From Alphaproteobacteria bacterium (GTDB lineage: Bacteria > Pseudomonadota > Alphaproteobacteria > Micropepsales > Micropepsaceae), in NCBI GenBank assembly GCA_947465395.1, contig CANIAL010000001.1:49672-113671 (forward strand): a DNA stretch of 64,000 bases, written 5' to 3'. The notes beneath the pieces were generated by a model. It was given only the letters and a program-made list of their open reading frames with translations. It was not told the DNA's origin and did not search any database. The position numbers were made by a program, and so were the translations under genes. This document shows positions 8,453 through 17,355 of the stretch, one piece after another; the first letter of the stretch is position 1, and the number at the start of each line of letters is the position of its first letter.

Positions 8453-9216
8453 ACCCGAAAATCCAGCTCATCGGCGTCAAGAAGCATTTCGGGGCCAAGA
8501 AGGTCCTGGACGGCGTTGATTTGACCATCGAGAAAAACTCCTCGCTGGTGGTGATCGGCGGCTCTGGCACCGGCAAGTCAGTGATGATCAAATGCGTGCT
8601 GGGCATCCTGCGCCCCGACGAGGGCACCATCCTGGTGGATGGCGAAGACGTCACGCATCTGTCGGGCGCCGCGCGCGACAAGGTGATGACCAAGTTCGGC
8701 ATGCTCTTCCAGGGCGGGGCGCTGTTCGACAGCTTGCTAGTCTGGGAAAATGTGGCCTTCGGTCTGATCCAGGGTCGTGGCATGAAGCGGGCCGAAGCGC
8801 GCGACATCGCCATTTCCAAGCTCGCCAAGGTGGGCCTGCCGGAAGACGTGGCGTATCTGTCACCGTCGGAATTGTCGGGTGGCATGCAGAAGCGCGTGGG
8901 CCTGGCCCGCGCCATCGCCGCCAACCCGGAAATTATTTTCTTCGACGAGCCCACCACGGGCCTGGACCCCATCATGGCGGACGTGATCAACGAATTGATC
9001 GTCTCCACCGTGCGCGATGTGGGGGCGACGGCGCTGTCCATCACCCATGACATGGTGTCGGCGCGGAAAATCTCCGACCGCATCGCCATGCTCTATGGCG
9101 GCAAGATCATCTGGCAGGGTCCCACGGGCGAGATTGACCGTTCCGGCAATCCCTATGTGGACCAGTTTATTCACGGACGCGCTGACGGTCCCATCAGGAT
9201 GGCGGTGAAGGCGTGA
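8449..9216 (+). CDS. mlaF: MlaF-type ABC transporter ATP-binding protein
   Basis: Canonical ABC ATPase that pairs with the upstream MlaE permease. Walker A is GGSGTGKSVMIK (residues ~39-50), the signature motif is LSGGMQKRVGLARA, Walker B is EIIFFDEPTTGLDPIMA, and the switch histidine is in SITHDM. The non-standard signature LSGGM with KR is typical of the MlaF branch. Length 255 aa is usual. The start overlaps mlaE and the stop overlaps the following secreted-protein gene, both by ATGA. Confidence 0.93.
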   Translation: MNPKIQLIGVKKHFGAKKVLDGVDLTIEKNSSLVVIGGSGTGKSVMIKCVLGILRPDEGTILVDGEDVTHLSGAARDKVMTKFGMLFQGGALFDSLLVWENVAFGLIQGRGMKRAEARDIAISKLAKVGLPEDVAYLSPSELSGGMQKRVGLARAIAANPEIIFFDEPTTGLDPIMADVINELIVSTVRDVGATALSITHDMVSARKISDRIAMLYGGKIIWQGPTGEIDRSGNPYVDQFIHGRADGPIRMAVKA

Positions 9217-9566
9217 AGGCGGCGCTGGCACTGCTTGCGCTGCTGGCGGCAACGCCCGCGCATGCTGCGACCTGCAAGGCCAACCCGGCGCTCACCGGTC
9301 CCTGCGAAACAACGCGGGGCGCGGTCTATGAAACCGCCGACGGATTGATGTTCCAGATGGATTTTCGCAAGCAGACTCTCACGCTTGAGCCGGCCATGCC
9401 ACCCAACCTGTCCGACGCCTGGGAGCAAGGCTCGCATGTGCGGGTCAAGGGCATGTTCGAAATTTGCCCGCTTCCGGCCACAGGCGCGCTGTACCATGTC
9501 TGCATTGAATCGGCAGATGAGCTTTCCATCATCAATGTGGTGGGCAACGGCAAAAAAAGGCGCTGA
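9213..9566 (+). CDS. Small secreted protein of unknown function
   Basis: The 117-residue product begins with a clear Sec signal peptide (MKAALALLALLAATPAHAA, cleavage likely after AHA). The mature part has four cysteines in two pairs (TCKANPALTGPC and FEICPL...HVCIE), which suggests disulfides in the periplasm, and ends in a basic GNGKKRR tail. The alternating hydrophobic pattern suggests a small beta-barrel. I do not recognise the family. ATGA overlap with mlaF makes it part of that operon, so an accessory role in lipid transport is possible but unproven. Confidence 0.7.
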   Translation: MKAALALLALLAATPAHAATCKANPALTGPCETTRGAVYETADGLMFQMDFRKQTLTLEPAMPPNLSDAWEQGSHVRVKGMFEICPLPATGALYHVCIESADELSIINVVGNGKKRR

Positions 9567-9568
9567 GC

Positions 9569-10162
9569 ATGTTCCTGGATCCCGTCACCCTTAAGGGCGA
9601 TCACGTCACCCTGGTGCCGCTCAGCCCCCATCACCATGACGAGCTGGTCGGCGCGGTGCAGGACGGCGAGCTCTGGAAGCTCTGGTACACCTTCATTCCC
9701 GAACCCGACAATATGGGCCGCGAGATCGAACGCCGCCTGGGATTGCAGAAAGACGGCAGCATGCTGCCCTTCGCCATCATCAGCAACGATACCGGAAAGG
9801 CCGTGGGCATGACCAATTTCATGCATGCCGACGCCGTCAACCGACGAGTTGAGATTGGCGGCACCTGGTACCGTGCCTCGTCCCAGCGCACGGCGCTGAA
9901 CACCGAATGCAAGTATCTGATGCTGCGCTATGCGTTCGAGAATCTGGAATGCATCGCGGTGGAATTCCGCACCCATGTCATCAACATGCAGAGCCGCCGT
10001 GGCATCGAACGGCTGGGTGCCAAGCTGGACGGCACCTTGCGCAACCACATGGTGATGCCCGACGGCACGATGCGCGACACGGTGGTCTATTCCATCATTG
10101 CCGGTGAGTGGCCGGCGGTGAAATCCCACCTGGAATGGCAAATGCAGCGCCCCCGCCGATAG
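9569..10162 (+). CDS. GNAT family N-acetyltransferase (RimJ/RimL-like)
   Basis: The 197-residue sequence fits the acetyltransf_3 group: LKGDHVTLVPLSPHHHDEL at the start, RRVEIGGTWYRASSQRTALN for the acetyl-CoA-binding strand-loop-helix, and FENLECIAVEFRTHVINMQS for the last part of the fold. Such proteins usually acetylate protein N termini or small molecules; the substrate is unknown. The gene starts 2 bases after the preceding stop, so it is probably the end of the alr-mlaEF operon. Next downstream is an intergenic region with a candidate radA promoter. Confidence 0.87.
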   Translation: MFLDPVTLKGDHVTLVPLSPHHHDELVGAVQDGELWKLWYTFIPEPDNMGREIERRLGLQKDGSMLPFAIISNDTGKAVGMTNFMHADAVNRRVEIGGTWYRASSQRTALNTECKYLMLRYAFENLECIAVEFRTHVINMQSRRGIERLGAKLDGTLRNHMVMPDGTMRDTVVYSIIAGEWPAVKSHLEWQMQRPRR

Positions 10163-10181
10163 CAACGAGCAAAAGCGGGCC

Positions 10182-10210
10182 TTGCCATTTTTGTTCTCTT
10201 TTTGTACCTA
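10182..10210 (+). promoter_or_regulatory. Candidate radA promoter
   Basis: TTGCCA (10182-10187), a 17-base spacer and TACCTA (10205-10210). The radA ATG follows only 6 bases after the -10 element, and no Shine-Dalgarno sequence is present, so the transcript could be leaderless. The -10 element is weak. Confidence 0.35.
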
Positions 10211-10216
10211 TAGCGG

Positions 10217-11605
10217 ATGGCCAAGCCCACCGCCTCGTTTGTCTGCCAGTCCTGTGGTTCTGCAGCGCCCAAATGGTCGGGAAAGTGCGAATCCTGCGGC
10301 GGCTGGAACACCATCGTGGAGGAGGGGGCTGCCCCCCCCATTTCCACGGGCGCCCGCCGGGTCAAGGGCCACAAATTCGCGCTGGAGGATCTGAAATCCC
10401 AGGACGCGCCGCCAGAGCGCCGCGCCACCGGCATCGCCGAATTCGACCGTGTGACAGGCGGCGGCCTGGTGCCGGGTTCGGCCCTTCTGGTGGGCGGGGA
10501 TCCGGGCATCGGCAAGTCCACCATCATCCTGCAGGCGCTGGGCGAGTATGTGAAGAAGGGCGGCCATGCCATCTACATCTCCGGCGAAGAAGCCATGGCG
10601 CAGGTGCGCATGCGCGCTGCCCGCATGGGGCTGGCCGATGCGCCCTTGATGCTGGGCGCTGCCACCTGTGTCGAAGACATTCTCGCCACGCTGGAAAGCG
10701 GCCGGCCGCCCGGCATTGTCGCCATCGATTCCATCCAGACCCTGTGGACCGGCGCGCTGGAGGCGGCCCCGGGAACAATAGCCCAGGTACGCACGGCAAG
10801 CTTTGATCTGGTGCGCTATGCCAAGGCCTCCGGTGCGGCGCTGCTGCTGGTGGGACATGTAACAAAGGACGGCCAGATTGCAGGGCCGAAAGCGGTGGAA
10901 CATCTGGTGGATGCGGTGCTCTATTTCGAAGGTGAGCGCGGTCATCATTTCCGCGTGTTGCGGGCCGTGAAGAACCGCTTCGGCGCCACCGACGAAATCG
11001 GTGTGTTTGAAATGACCGGCAAGGGGCTTGCCGAAGTCGCCAACCCCTCCGCGCTGTTTCTGGGTGACCGCAAAAGCGCCGCCCCCGGCACGGCGGTGTT
11101 CGCCGGGCTGGAAGGTACACGGCCCCTGCTGTGCGAAATCCAGGCGTTGGTGGCGCCATCGTCTTACGGCACCCCGCGCCGGGCCGTGGTGGGCTGGGAC
11201 ACGGGGCGGCTGGCCATGATCCTGGCGGTGCTGGATGCGCGGGCCGGGGTGGGCATCGGTGGGGCCGATGTTTACCTGAACGTGGCGGGCGGGCTGAAAA
11301 TCAGCGAACCGGCGGCCGATCTGGCTACCGCCGCGGCCCTAGTTTCGTCCCTGGGGGGCGAGCCGTTGCCCCGCGACACTGTTTTTTTCGGGGAAATCTC
11401 CCTTTCCGGCGACATCCGCCCAGTTCCCCAGGCCGAAGCCCGGGCCAAGGAAGCCGCAAAGCTGGGCTTTACCCGCGCCTATGTCCCCAAGGGGACGCGG
11501 ATCGAGGGAGCGGGCCTGCAGGTCACGGAAATTGCCAACGTGGCGGATTTACTGGCGTTCGCACCAAGTCCAACGTCAGGAAAACGTGCTAAACTCGAAT
11601 CATGA
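10217..11605 (+). CDS. radA: DNA repair protein RadA
   Basis: Branch-migration ATPase of recombinational repair (also called Sms). The N-terminal C4 zinc finger has cysteines at residues 10, 13, 24 and 27. Walker A is GGDPGIGKSTI near residue 95. The RadA-specific VKNRFGATDEIGVFEM follows near residue 252, and the last third is the Lon-protease-like domain (AVLDARAGVGIGGADVYLNV). Length 462 aa is normal. The stop overlaps the cvpA start, and radA-cvpA-purF form one unit. Confidence 0.96.
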   Translation: MAKPTASFVCQSCGSAAPKWSGKCESCGGWNTIVEEGAAPPISTGARRVKGHKFALEDLKSQDAPPERRATGIAEFDRVTGGGLVPGSALLVGGDPGIGKSTIILQALGEYVKKGGHAIYISGEEAMAQVRMRAARMGLADAPLMLGAATCVEDILATLESGRPPGIVAIDSIQTLWTGALEAAPGTIAQVRTASFDLVRYAKASGAALLLVGHVTKDGQIAGPKAVEHLVDAVLYFEGERGHHFRVLRAVKNRFGATDEIGVFEMTGKGLAEVANPSALFLGDRKSAAPGTAVFAGLEGTRPLLCEIQALVAPSSYGTPRRAVVGWDTGRLAMILAVLDARAGVGIGGADVYLNVAGGLKISEPAADLATAAALVSSLGGEPLPRDTVFFGEISLSGDIRPVPQAEARAKEAAKLGFTRAYVPKGTRIEGAGLQVTEIANVADLLAFAPSPTSGKRAKLES

Positions 11606-12351
11606 ATCTGTCCGTCACCTTCATAGACCTGGTGGTGGTCCTGGTGGTGCTTACCTCCATGGGCTACGCCATCTGGCGCGGCTTTCTGTGGGAAACGCTG
11701 ACCATTTTCGCGTGGGGCACGGCGGCTTTCGCCACGCTCTATTTCGGCCCCTGGCTGGTGCCGCTGGCGCGCGGCATGGTCACGACCTACTGGATGGCGG
11801 CGCTGATCGCCTATGCGGGCGTATTCCTGGTGGTGTTCATTCCCCTTTCCTTCATGAGACACCGTTTTTCCGAAAGCGTGAAACATTCGCCCATCGGGCC
11901 GCTGGATCGCGCCATGGGCGCTGCGTTCGGCATACTGCGGGGGCTGGTGATCATCGGCATTTCGTACCTGGCGTTTACCTATTTCGTGCCCATCCGCCAG
12001 CAACCGAACTGGCTGACCCAGGCTCGCTTCCTGCCGCTGATGCAAAGCACGGGGGAAGTTCTGCTGTCCCTGGTGCCGGACCAGGACCGGGACGGTTTTG
12101 CCACAGCCACCACCGCCCCGGCGAAACAGGACAATGACCAGCTTGGCGCCCTGATCCGCCAGACGGACACCAGCCGCCCGGCAAGGGTTCCCAAAAAGCC
12201 TGCCCCGGTTAACGTAGAAAAAGCCTCTTCTGATGCGCCAAAAACCGCAGAAAAAACGGCGGACAGCAATGCAAAGAAAGCCTATGGCGCCGATGACCGC
12301 CGCGCGCTAGACAGGCTCATGGAGACGACCGGCGGAAACAGCGGGCGATGA
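11602..12351 (+). CDS. cvpA: CvpA family membrane protein
   Basis: A membrane protein with four hydrophobic helices in the first ~130 residues, starting FIDLVVVLVVLTSMGYAIWR, and the conserved GPLDRAMGAAFGILRGLVII segment of the CvpA/colicin V production family. The C-terminal ~100 residues form a charged, Ala/Lys-rich cytoplasmic or periplasmic tail. The family is linked to envelope homeostasis; its molecular role is unclear. The position just before purF is the classic one. It overlaps both neighbours by 4 bases. Confidence 0.9.
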   Translation: MNLSVTFIDLVVVLVVLTSMGYAIWRGFLWETLTIFAWGTAAFATLYFGPWLVPLARGMVTTYWMAALIAYAGVFLVVFIPLSFMRHRFSESVKHSPIGPLDRAMGAAFGILRGLVIIGISYLAFTYFVPIRQQPNWLTQARFLPLMQSTGEVLLSLVPDQDRDGFATATTAPAKQDNDQLGALIRQTDTSRPARVPKKPAPVNVEKASSDAPKTAEKTADSNAKKAYGADDRRALDRLMETTGGNSGR

Positions 12352-13817
12352 CCGTTTCCCATAGCTTTTCGGATGACCTGATGGCCGACACGCTGCATGA
12401 AGAATGCGGCGTCTTCGGCATTTTTGGCCATCCCGATGCGGGCGCCCTGTCGGTGCTGGGCCTGCATTCCCTCCAGCATCGCGGCCAGGAAGCCGCCGGC
12501 ATCGTCACCTATGACAATGGCCATTTCATCGCTGAGCGTCATGCCGGGCTGGTAGGCGATGTGTTCGGCCGCAATTCCAACGCTGCACGCAACCTCAAGG
12601 GCGAATATGCCGTGGGCCATGTGCGCTATTCCACCACAGGCGGCTCTGGCGCGCGCAACATCCAGCCCATCTTCGCCGACCTGACGGGCGGCGGCATCGC
12701 GGTGGCCCATAACGGCAATCTCACCAACGCCCATGCGCTTCGCACCGAACTGGTGGCGCAAGGGGCGATCTTCCAGTCCACGTCCGACACCGAAACCATC
12801 GTGCACCTGGCGGCACGCAGCGCCTGTCCCCGCATCGTGGACAAGCTGATCGACGCGCTGGCGCAGGTGAAAGGCGCCTATTCGCTGGTGGCGCTGACAT
12901 CGAAAAAGCTGATCGGCGTGCGTGATCCCCATGGCGTGCGGCCTCTGGTGCTGGGCATGCTGGAAGGCGCGCCGATCCTGGCCTCGGAAAGCTGCGCCCT
13001 GGACATTATCGGCGCGCAATTCGTGCGCGACATTGAACCGGGCGAGATGGTAGTGATCACCCGCGAAGGCATTGAAAGCCATTTTCCCTTCAAGCGGCAG
13101 CAAAGCCGCTTCTGCGTTTTCGAATATATCTATTTTGCGCGGCCTGATTCCACGGTGGAAGGACGCAATGTCTATGAAGCCCGTAAGCGCATCGGCGAGA
13201 CCCTGGCGCGCGAGGCGCCTGTCATCGCTGACATGGTGATCCCGGTGCCGGATTCGGGCGTGCCTGCTGCGCTGGGTTTCGCCAATGAAGCGAAAATTCC
13301 CTTCGAGTTGGGCATCATCCGCAATCACTATGTAGGCCGCACCTTCATCGAGCCGTCCGACCGCATCCGCCATTTGGGCGTGCGCCTGAAGCACAATCCC
13401 AACCGCGCCAAGCTCAAGGGCCAGCGCGTCATCCTGGTGGATGATTCCATCGTGCGCGGCACCACCTCCAAGAAGATCGTGGAAATGGTGCGCGATGCGG
13501 GTGCCACCGAAGTGCATTTCCGTGTCGCCAGCCCGCCCACCACGCATTCGTGCTTCTACGGCGTGGACACGCCCAACACCGACGACCTTCTGGCTCACAA
13601 GCTGGACGTGGAAGGCATGCGCCGCTTTATCGGGGCAGACAGCCTGGCCTTTATTTCCATGAATGGGCTTTACCAGGCCATGGAACAGCCGGCGCGGGAC
13701 GCCAATGCGCCCGCCTTCTGCGATGCCTGTTTCTCGGGCGAATATCCCATCGAGCTGACCGATATCTCCGGCGGCGCCAAGAGCCGCCAGCTTTCGCTGC
13801 TAGCCGACGTAGCCTGA
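12348..13817 (+). CDS. purF: Amidophosphoribosyltransferase
   Basis: First committed step of purine synthesis: PRPP plus glutamine gives phosphoribosylamine. The Ntn-type nucleophile is Cys20 in HEECGVFGIFG, implying removal of a 19-residue propeptide if translation starts at the overlapping ATG at 12348. The glutaminase domain shows GHVRYSTTGGS and VAHNGNLTN; the PRPP loop is VILVDDSIVRGTTS near residue 362. The C-terminal FCDACFSGEYP has the Cys-x-x-Cys of the Bacillus-type enzymes that carry a 4Fe-4S cluster. Length 489 aa is normal. Confidence 0.96.
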   Translation: MTVSHSFSDDLMADTLHEECGVFGIFGHPDAGALSVLGLHSLQHRGQEAAGIVTYDNGHFIAERHAGLVGDVFGRNSNAARNLKGEYAVGHVRYSTTGGSGARNIQPIFADLTGGGIAVAHNGNLTNAHALRTELVAQGAIFQSTSDTETIVHLAARSACPRIVDKLIDALAQVKGAYSLVALTSKKLIGVRDPHGVRPLVLGMLEGAPILASESCALDIIGAQFVRDIEPGEMVVITREGIESHFPFKRQQSRFCVFEYIYFARPDSTVEGRNVYEARKRIGETLAREAPVIADMVIPVPDSGVPAALGFANEAKIPFELGIIRNHYVGRTFIEPSDRIRHLGVRLKHNPNRAKLKGQRVILVDDSIVRGTTSKKIVEMVRDAGATEVHFRVASPPTTHSCFYGVDTPNTDDLLAHKLDVEGMRRFIGADSLAFISMNGLYQAMEQPARDANAPAFCDACFSGEYPIELTDISGGAKSRQLSLLADVA

Positions 13818-13821
13818 TCCT

Positions 13822-14523
13822 ATGACGCTTAAAGGAAGAGTTGCTCTTGTGACGGGCGCCTCTCGCGGCATTGGCCGCGCCGCCGCCGTTGCGTTGGGCA
13901 AGGCTGGCGCGCACGTCATCTGCGTGGCCCGCACCGTGGGCGGTCTGGAAGAAACTGACGACGAAATCACCAAAGCGGGCGGAACGGCCACGCTCGTGCC
14001 GCTGAATTTGAAGGACGCCGCCGCCATTGACCGGCTGGGCGCATCCATTTTCGAGCGCTGGAAAAAACTGGACGCGTTTTTGGGCAATGCCGGATCGCTG
14101 GGCGTGCTGACCCCGCTGACGCATCTGGACCCCAAGGCCTTCCAGGAATTGCTGGACATCAACATCACCGCCAACTGGCGGTTGATCCGCTCGCTGGATC
14201 CGCTATTGCGTGCGTCCGATGCGGGCCGGGCCGTGTTCATCACTTCAGGGTCGGCGGCGCGCCACACGCCGTTCTGGGGCGGCTATGCCATGAGCAAGGC
14301 AGCGCTGGAGAGCCTGGCGCTGACCTATGCCGCCGAATGCGAAGGCACCAACATCAAGGTGAACCTGGTCAATCCCGGCCCCATCCGCACGCTCATGCGC
14401 ATGCGCGCCATGCCGGGCGAAGACCCCGCCACGCTGAAAAAGCCGGAAGAGCTTGCGCCGCTGCTGGTGGAATTGCTGTCACCCGCTTCCAGCAAGCAGG
14501 GCGAGCGGATCAATTTCCAGTAA
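13822..14523 (+). CDS. SDR family NAD(P)-dependent oxidoreductase
   Basis: Short-chain dehydrogenase fold, 233 aa. The cofactor motif is TGASRGIG at residues ~11-18, LGNAGSLG is the NNAG-equivalent, and the catalytic YAMSK follows an FITSGS serine strand. It is similar to the YciK-type SDRs, often found near purF in alphaproteobacteria; the substrate is unknown. It lies 4 bases after purF. Its TAA stop directly abuts the der stop on the opposite strand. Confidence 0.9.
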   Translation: MTLKGRVALVTGASRGIGRAAAVALGKAGAHVICVARTVGGLEETDDEITKAGGTATLVPLNLKDAAAIDRLGASIFERWKKLDAFLGNAGSLGVLTPLTHLDPKAFQELLDINITANWRLIRSLDPLLRASDAGRAVFITSGSAARHTPFWGGYAMSKAALESLALTYAAECEGTNIKVNLVNPGPIRTLMRMRAMPGEDPATLKKPEELAPLLVELLSPASSKQGERINFQ

Positions 14524-15930
14524 CTACTTCTTTGGATCGTAGGGATTGGTCGTGTTGCGCATCACAAAGCGCAGCGGCGTGCCCTTGATGCCGAAATTCT
14601 CGCGCAAGCCGTTCGTCAAATAGCGAATGTAATCCTGCGGCAACGCATCCAGCTGGTTTCCGAACAGGGCAAAGGTGGGTGGGCGGGCTTTCACCTGTGT
14701 CATGTAGCGCACCCGCACGCGCCTGCCGCTGACGGCGGGCGGGGCGTGGCGCGACAGCGCGGATTCCAGGAAACGGTTGAGGGTGGATGTGGAAACCCGG
14801 CTGTTCCAAGCCGCATCGGCGGCGATGATGGCGGCGGGCAAGCGGTCCAGGCCCTCGCCGGTGCGCGCGGAAATTGCCACCAGTGTCGCGCCTGCAAGCT
14901 GCGGCAGCAGCGCATTCAGCCTTTCATGCAATTCAGAAATCGCGCCCTGCTTGTCCTGGGCCAGGTCCCATTTGTTGAGGGCGAAAACGATGGAGCGGCC
15001 CTCGCGCGCGATCAGGTCGGCGATGGTGAGGTCCTGTTTCTCGAATGGCTGGGTGGCGTCAATGATTACCACCACGCAATCGGCGAAACGAATGGCCTCG
15101 AGCGTGGAGGAGACTGACATTTCCTCCAGCACCTCGCCCGCTACCCGCGCCTTGCGGCGCAGGCCAGCCGTGTCGTGCAGCAACACTTCGCGCCCTTCCA
15201 GGGTCCAGGGCGCGGTGATGGAATCGCGTGTCAGCCCCGCCTCCGGGCCGGTGATGGAACGCTCCTCGCCCAGGAGCCGGTTAAAGAGGCTGGACTTGCC
15301 CACATTGGGCCGTCCTATCAGCGCCAGGCGCAGAGGCTTTGATGTGTAATCCACATCCTCTTCCTCAAAATCTTCGCGCGGTTCGCCGTCTTCGTCTTCA
15401 TCGTCCGCCGCGGGCGGCACGGCGGCACGCGGCGCAAATTCTTCCAGCGCACCCACCAATTCTTCCATGCCCAGCGCATGCTCGGCGGAAATGCGGAGCG
15501 GCTCGCCAAAGCCCAGCGCATAGACATCGGCCAGGGCATTGGGATCCAGGCGGCCTTCGCACTTGTTGGCGGCCAGGATCACGGGCTTGCCGGTCTTGTG
15601 CAGGGCGTCGGCTATGATCTCGTCTCCTGCCGTCACGCCCGCCCGCGCATCAATCACAAAAACCAGGGCATGGGCGTCGGCAATAGCGGACTGGGTTTGG
15701 CCGGTCATGCGGCCCGCCAAACTCTCGGGGTCGGCTTCCTCGAAGCCCGCCGTGTCCATCAGCGAGAAGGACAGCCCGCCGAATTCCACATCCGTGATGC
15801 GCCGGTCGCGGGTGACGCCGGGCGTGTCATGCACTATGGCGATGCGCCGCCCGGCCATGCGGTTGAACAGGCTGGACTTGCCCACATTGGGCCGCCCAAC
15901 CAACACCACGTTAAACGTGCCATCGGTCAT
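14524..15930 (-). CDS. der: Ribosome biogenesis GTPase Der (EngA)
   Basis: Tandem-GTPase needed for 50S assembly. Two G domains are visible, each with GRPNVGKSSLFNR as P loop; the switch motifs are DTAGFEE and DTAGLRR, and the specificity motifs are AANKCEG and ALNKWDL. An acidic linker (around ADDEDEDGEPREDFEEED) separates the domains, longer than in enterobacteria but common in alphaproteobacteria. The C-terminal KH-like domain ends with LRFVMRNTTNPYDPKK. It is the last gene of a yfgM-bamB-der string, as in E. coli. Confidence 0.97.
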   Translation of the reverse strand: MTDGTFNVVLVGRPNVGKSSLFNRMAGRRIAIVHDTPGVTRDRRITDVEFGGLSFSLMDTAGFEEADPESLAGRMTGQTQSAIADAHALVFVIDARAGVTAGDEIIADALHKTGKPVILAANKCEGRLDPNALADVYALGFGEPLRISAEHALGMEELVGALEEFAPRAAVPPAADDEDEDGEPREDFEEEDVDYTSKPLRLALIGRPNVGKSSLFNRLLGEERSITGPEAGLTRDSITAPWTLEGREVLLHDTAGLRRKARVAGEVLEEMSVSSTLEAIRFADCVVVIIDATQPFEKQDLTIADLIAREGRSIVFALNKWDLAQDKQGAISELHERLNALLPQLAGATLVAISARTGEGLDRLPAAIIAADAAWNSRVSTSTLNRFLESALSRHAPPAVSGRRVRVRYMTQVKARPPTFALFGNQLDALPQDYIRYLTNGLRENFGIKGTPLRFVMRNTTNPYDPKK

Positions 15931-15945
15931 GGATTTTATCCGGCG

Positions 15946-17355
15946 CTATCTCAGCGCCACCAGGTCGCCGCCATTGGTGTAGTAATAGACGATCTCGTCC
16001 GCCACGATGGGGGCAATGCTGGTGCCGCCTTCGGTTTCCACCCGACCCATCACGCTGCCGGTATAGGGCGAGATGGCCTCGGCATAGCCTTCGGATGACA
16101 GCACCAAAAGCTTGTCAGTCACCAGCACCGGCCCCGTCCATTCGATGGGATGGTTGCGATACGCCGGATCGGTATAGGCGGGAAGCTGGTGGATCCAGCG
16201 CACCTTGCCCTCTTTTCGCGTCAGGCAAATGATCTGCTGCAGTCCCGTCAGAACATAGACATAGTCGCCCGCCGCCCAGGGTGTCTGGGTGCCGCCGATA
16301 TCCCGCGTCCAGAGCCGGTCGCCGGTGGAAAGGTTGATGGCAGTCATCACGCCGGAATGGCTGATGGCATAGACCTGGCCGCGGTCAATCACGGGGCGCC
16401 CGGCAATGTCGTCAAGTTCGGACAAAGCCGTAACCTGGCCGGAATGCGACAGGACTTCGCTCCAATTCACGGTGCCGGTCTGGGCGCGCAGGGCGTATAT
16501 CTCGCCCGAGCTGTAGGGCACGATCACGGTTTCGCCGGCCACCGCCGCGCTGGTGGAGGACAGGATGCCCGCAGTCTCCGTTATGCCCTGATGTTCCCAC
16601 AACATGCGGCCATCGGCTTCAGCCAGGGCGTGCATCTGGTTGTCGTCGGTGGAAACAAAGATGCGCCCGCCACTGACCACCGGCGCATTGACGATGGGCC
16701 GACCGAGGTCGTTGTGCCAGATTTCCCTTCCCGTGGCCGCATCCAGCGCCATCGCCACGCCGAAACCGGATGTCACGTAAAGGCGGCCCGCATTGAAGGC
16801 GACGCCGCCGCCCATGCCGGTGACGGGCTCGATCGTGTTGGGCTTGCCCAGCAAGCCCCAAAGCGTGGGCATGTCGGTGCCATTCTTGGGCGCCAGGCGC
16901 TTGTCCCAGACCGGCGCGCCGGTCTTGGCGTTGAAGACATAGACATGGGCTTCGGCATCCAGGGAATAGATGCGCCCGCCGCCCACCACAGGGGCCGCGG
17001 TGATGCGCGACTTGGAATCCGAACCCTTGCCGGCGCTGACATCCCAGATCTGGCGCAGGGGTCCGCGCGCATCCAGGTGATACATGGCGTTGCTGGAACC
17101 ACCGCCGGGCTGCGGCCAGGCTTCGTTGCGCCAGGGCGCGGGCAGCACCACCGGTTCGTTCTGGATGGTGGCGTCGGGCTGCAGGGATGAATCAAGCGCC
17201 GCAAGCGGAATGCGTTCGCCGCGCAGCTTGTTCTGGTCGCTGGGGCCGAACCAGCTTCCCACGATGTTGCTGACATCGTCATAGGTGCTGCAGCCGCTGA
17301 GCAAGGCCAGCGAAGCGGCCAGTATGGCCGCCCTGATCACAATAGCCTTGCTCAT
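15946..17355 (-). CDS. bamB: Outer membrane assembly lipoprotein BamB (PQQ-like beta-propeller)
   Basis: A lipoprotein signal with lipobox LLSGC at residues ~18-22 is followed by an all-beta protein with repeating W-containing blades (RLYVTSGFGVAMALDAATGREIWH-type), each ~40 residues, typical of the 8-bladed BamB propeller. BamB is an accessory subunit of the BAM complex that inserts outer-membrane proteins. 469 aa is somewhat longer than in E. coli. It overlaps the upstream yfgM-like gene by 4 bases and precedes der by 15 bases. Confidence 0.9.
   Translation of the reverse strand: MSKAIVIRAAILAASLALLSGCSTYDDVSNIVGSWFGPSDQNKLRGERIPLAALDSSLQPDATIQNEPVVLPAPWRNEAWPQPGGGSSNAMYHLDARGPLRQIWDVSAGKGSDSKSRITAAPVVGGGRIYSLDAEAHVYVFNAKTGAPVWDKRLAPKNGTDMPTLWGLLGKPNTIEPVTGMGGGVAFNAGRLYVTSGFGVAMALDAATGREIWHNDLGRPIVNAPVVSGGRIFVSTDDNQMHALAEADGRMLWEHQGITETAGILSSTSAAVAGETVIVPYSSGEIYALRAQTGTVNWSEVLSHSGQVTALSELDDIAGRPVIDRGQVYAISHSGVMTAINLSTGDRLWTRDIGGTQTPWAAGDYVYVLTGLQQIICLTRKEGKVRWIHQLPAYTDPAYRNHPIEWTGPVLVTDKLLVLSSEGYAEAISPYTGSVMGRVETEGGTSIAPIVADEIVYYYTNGGDLVALR

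Noticed and set aside
15349..15436. Acidic low-complexity segment inside der as a possible insertion
   Set aside because: Alphaproteobacterial Der proteins commonly have a longer acidic linker between the two GTPase domains; composition matches the rest of the gene.
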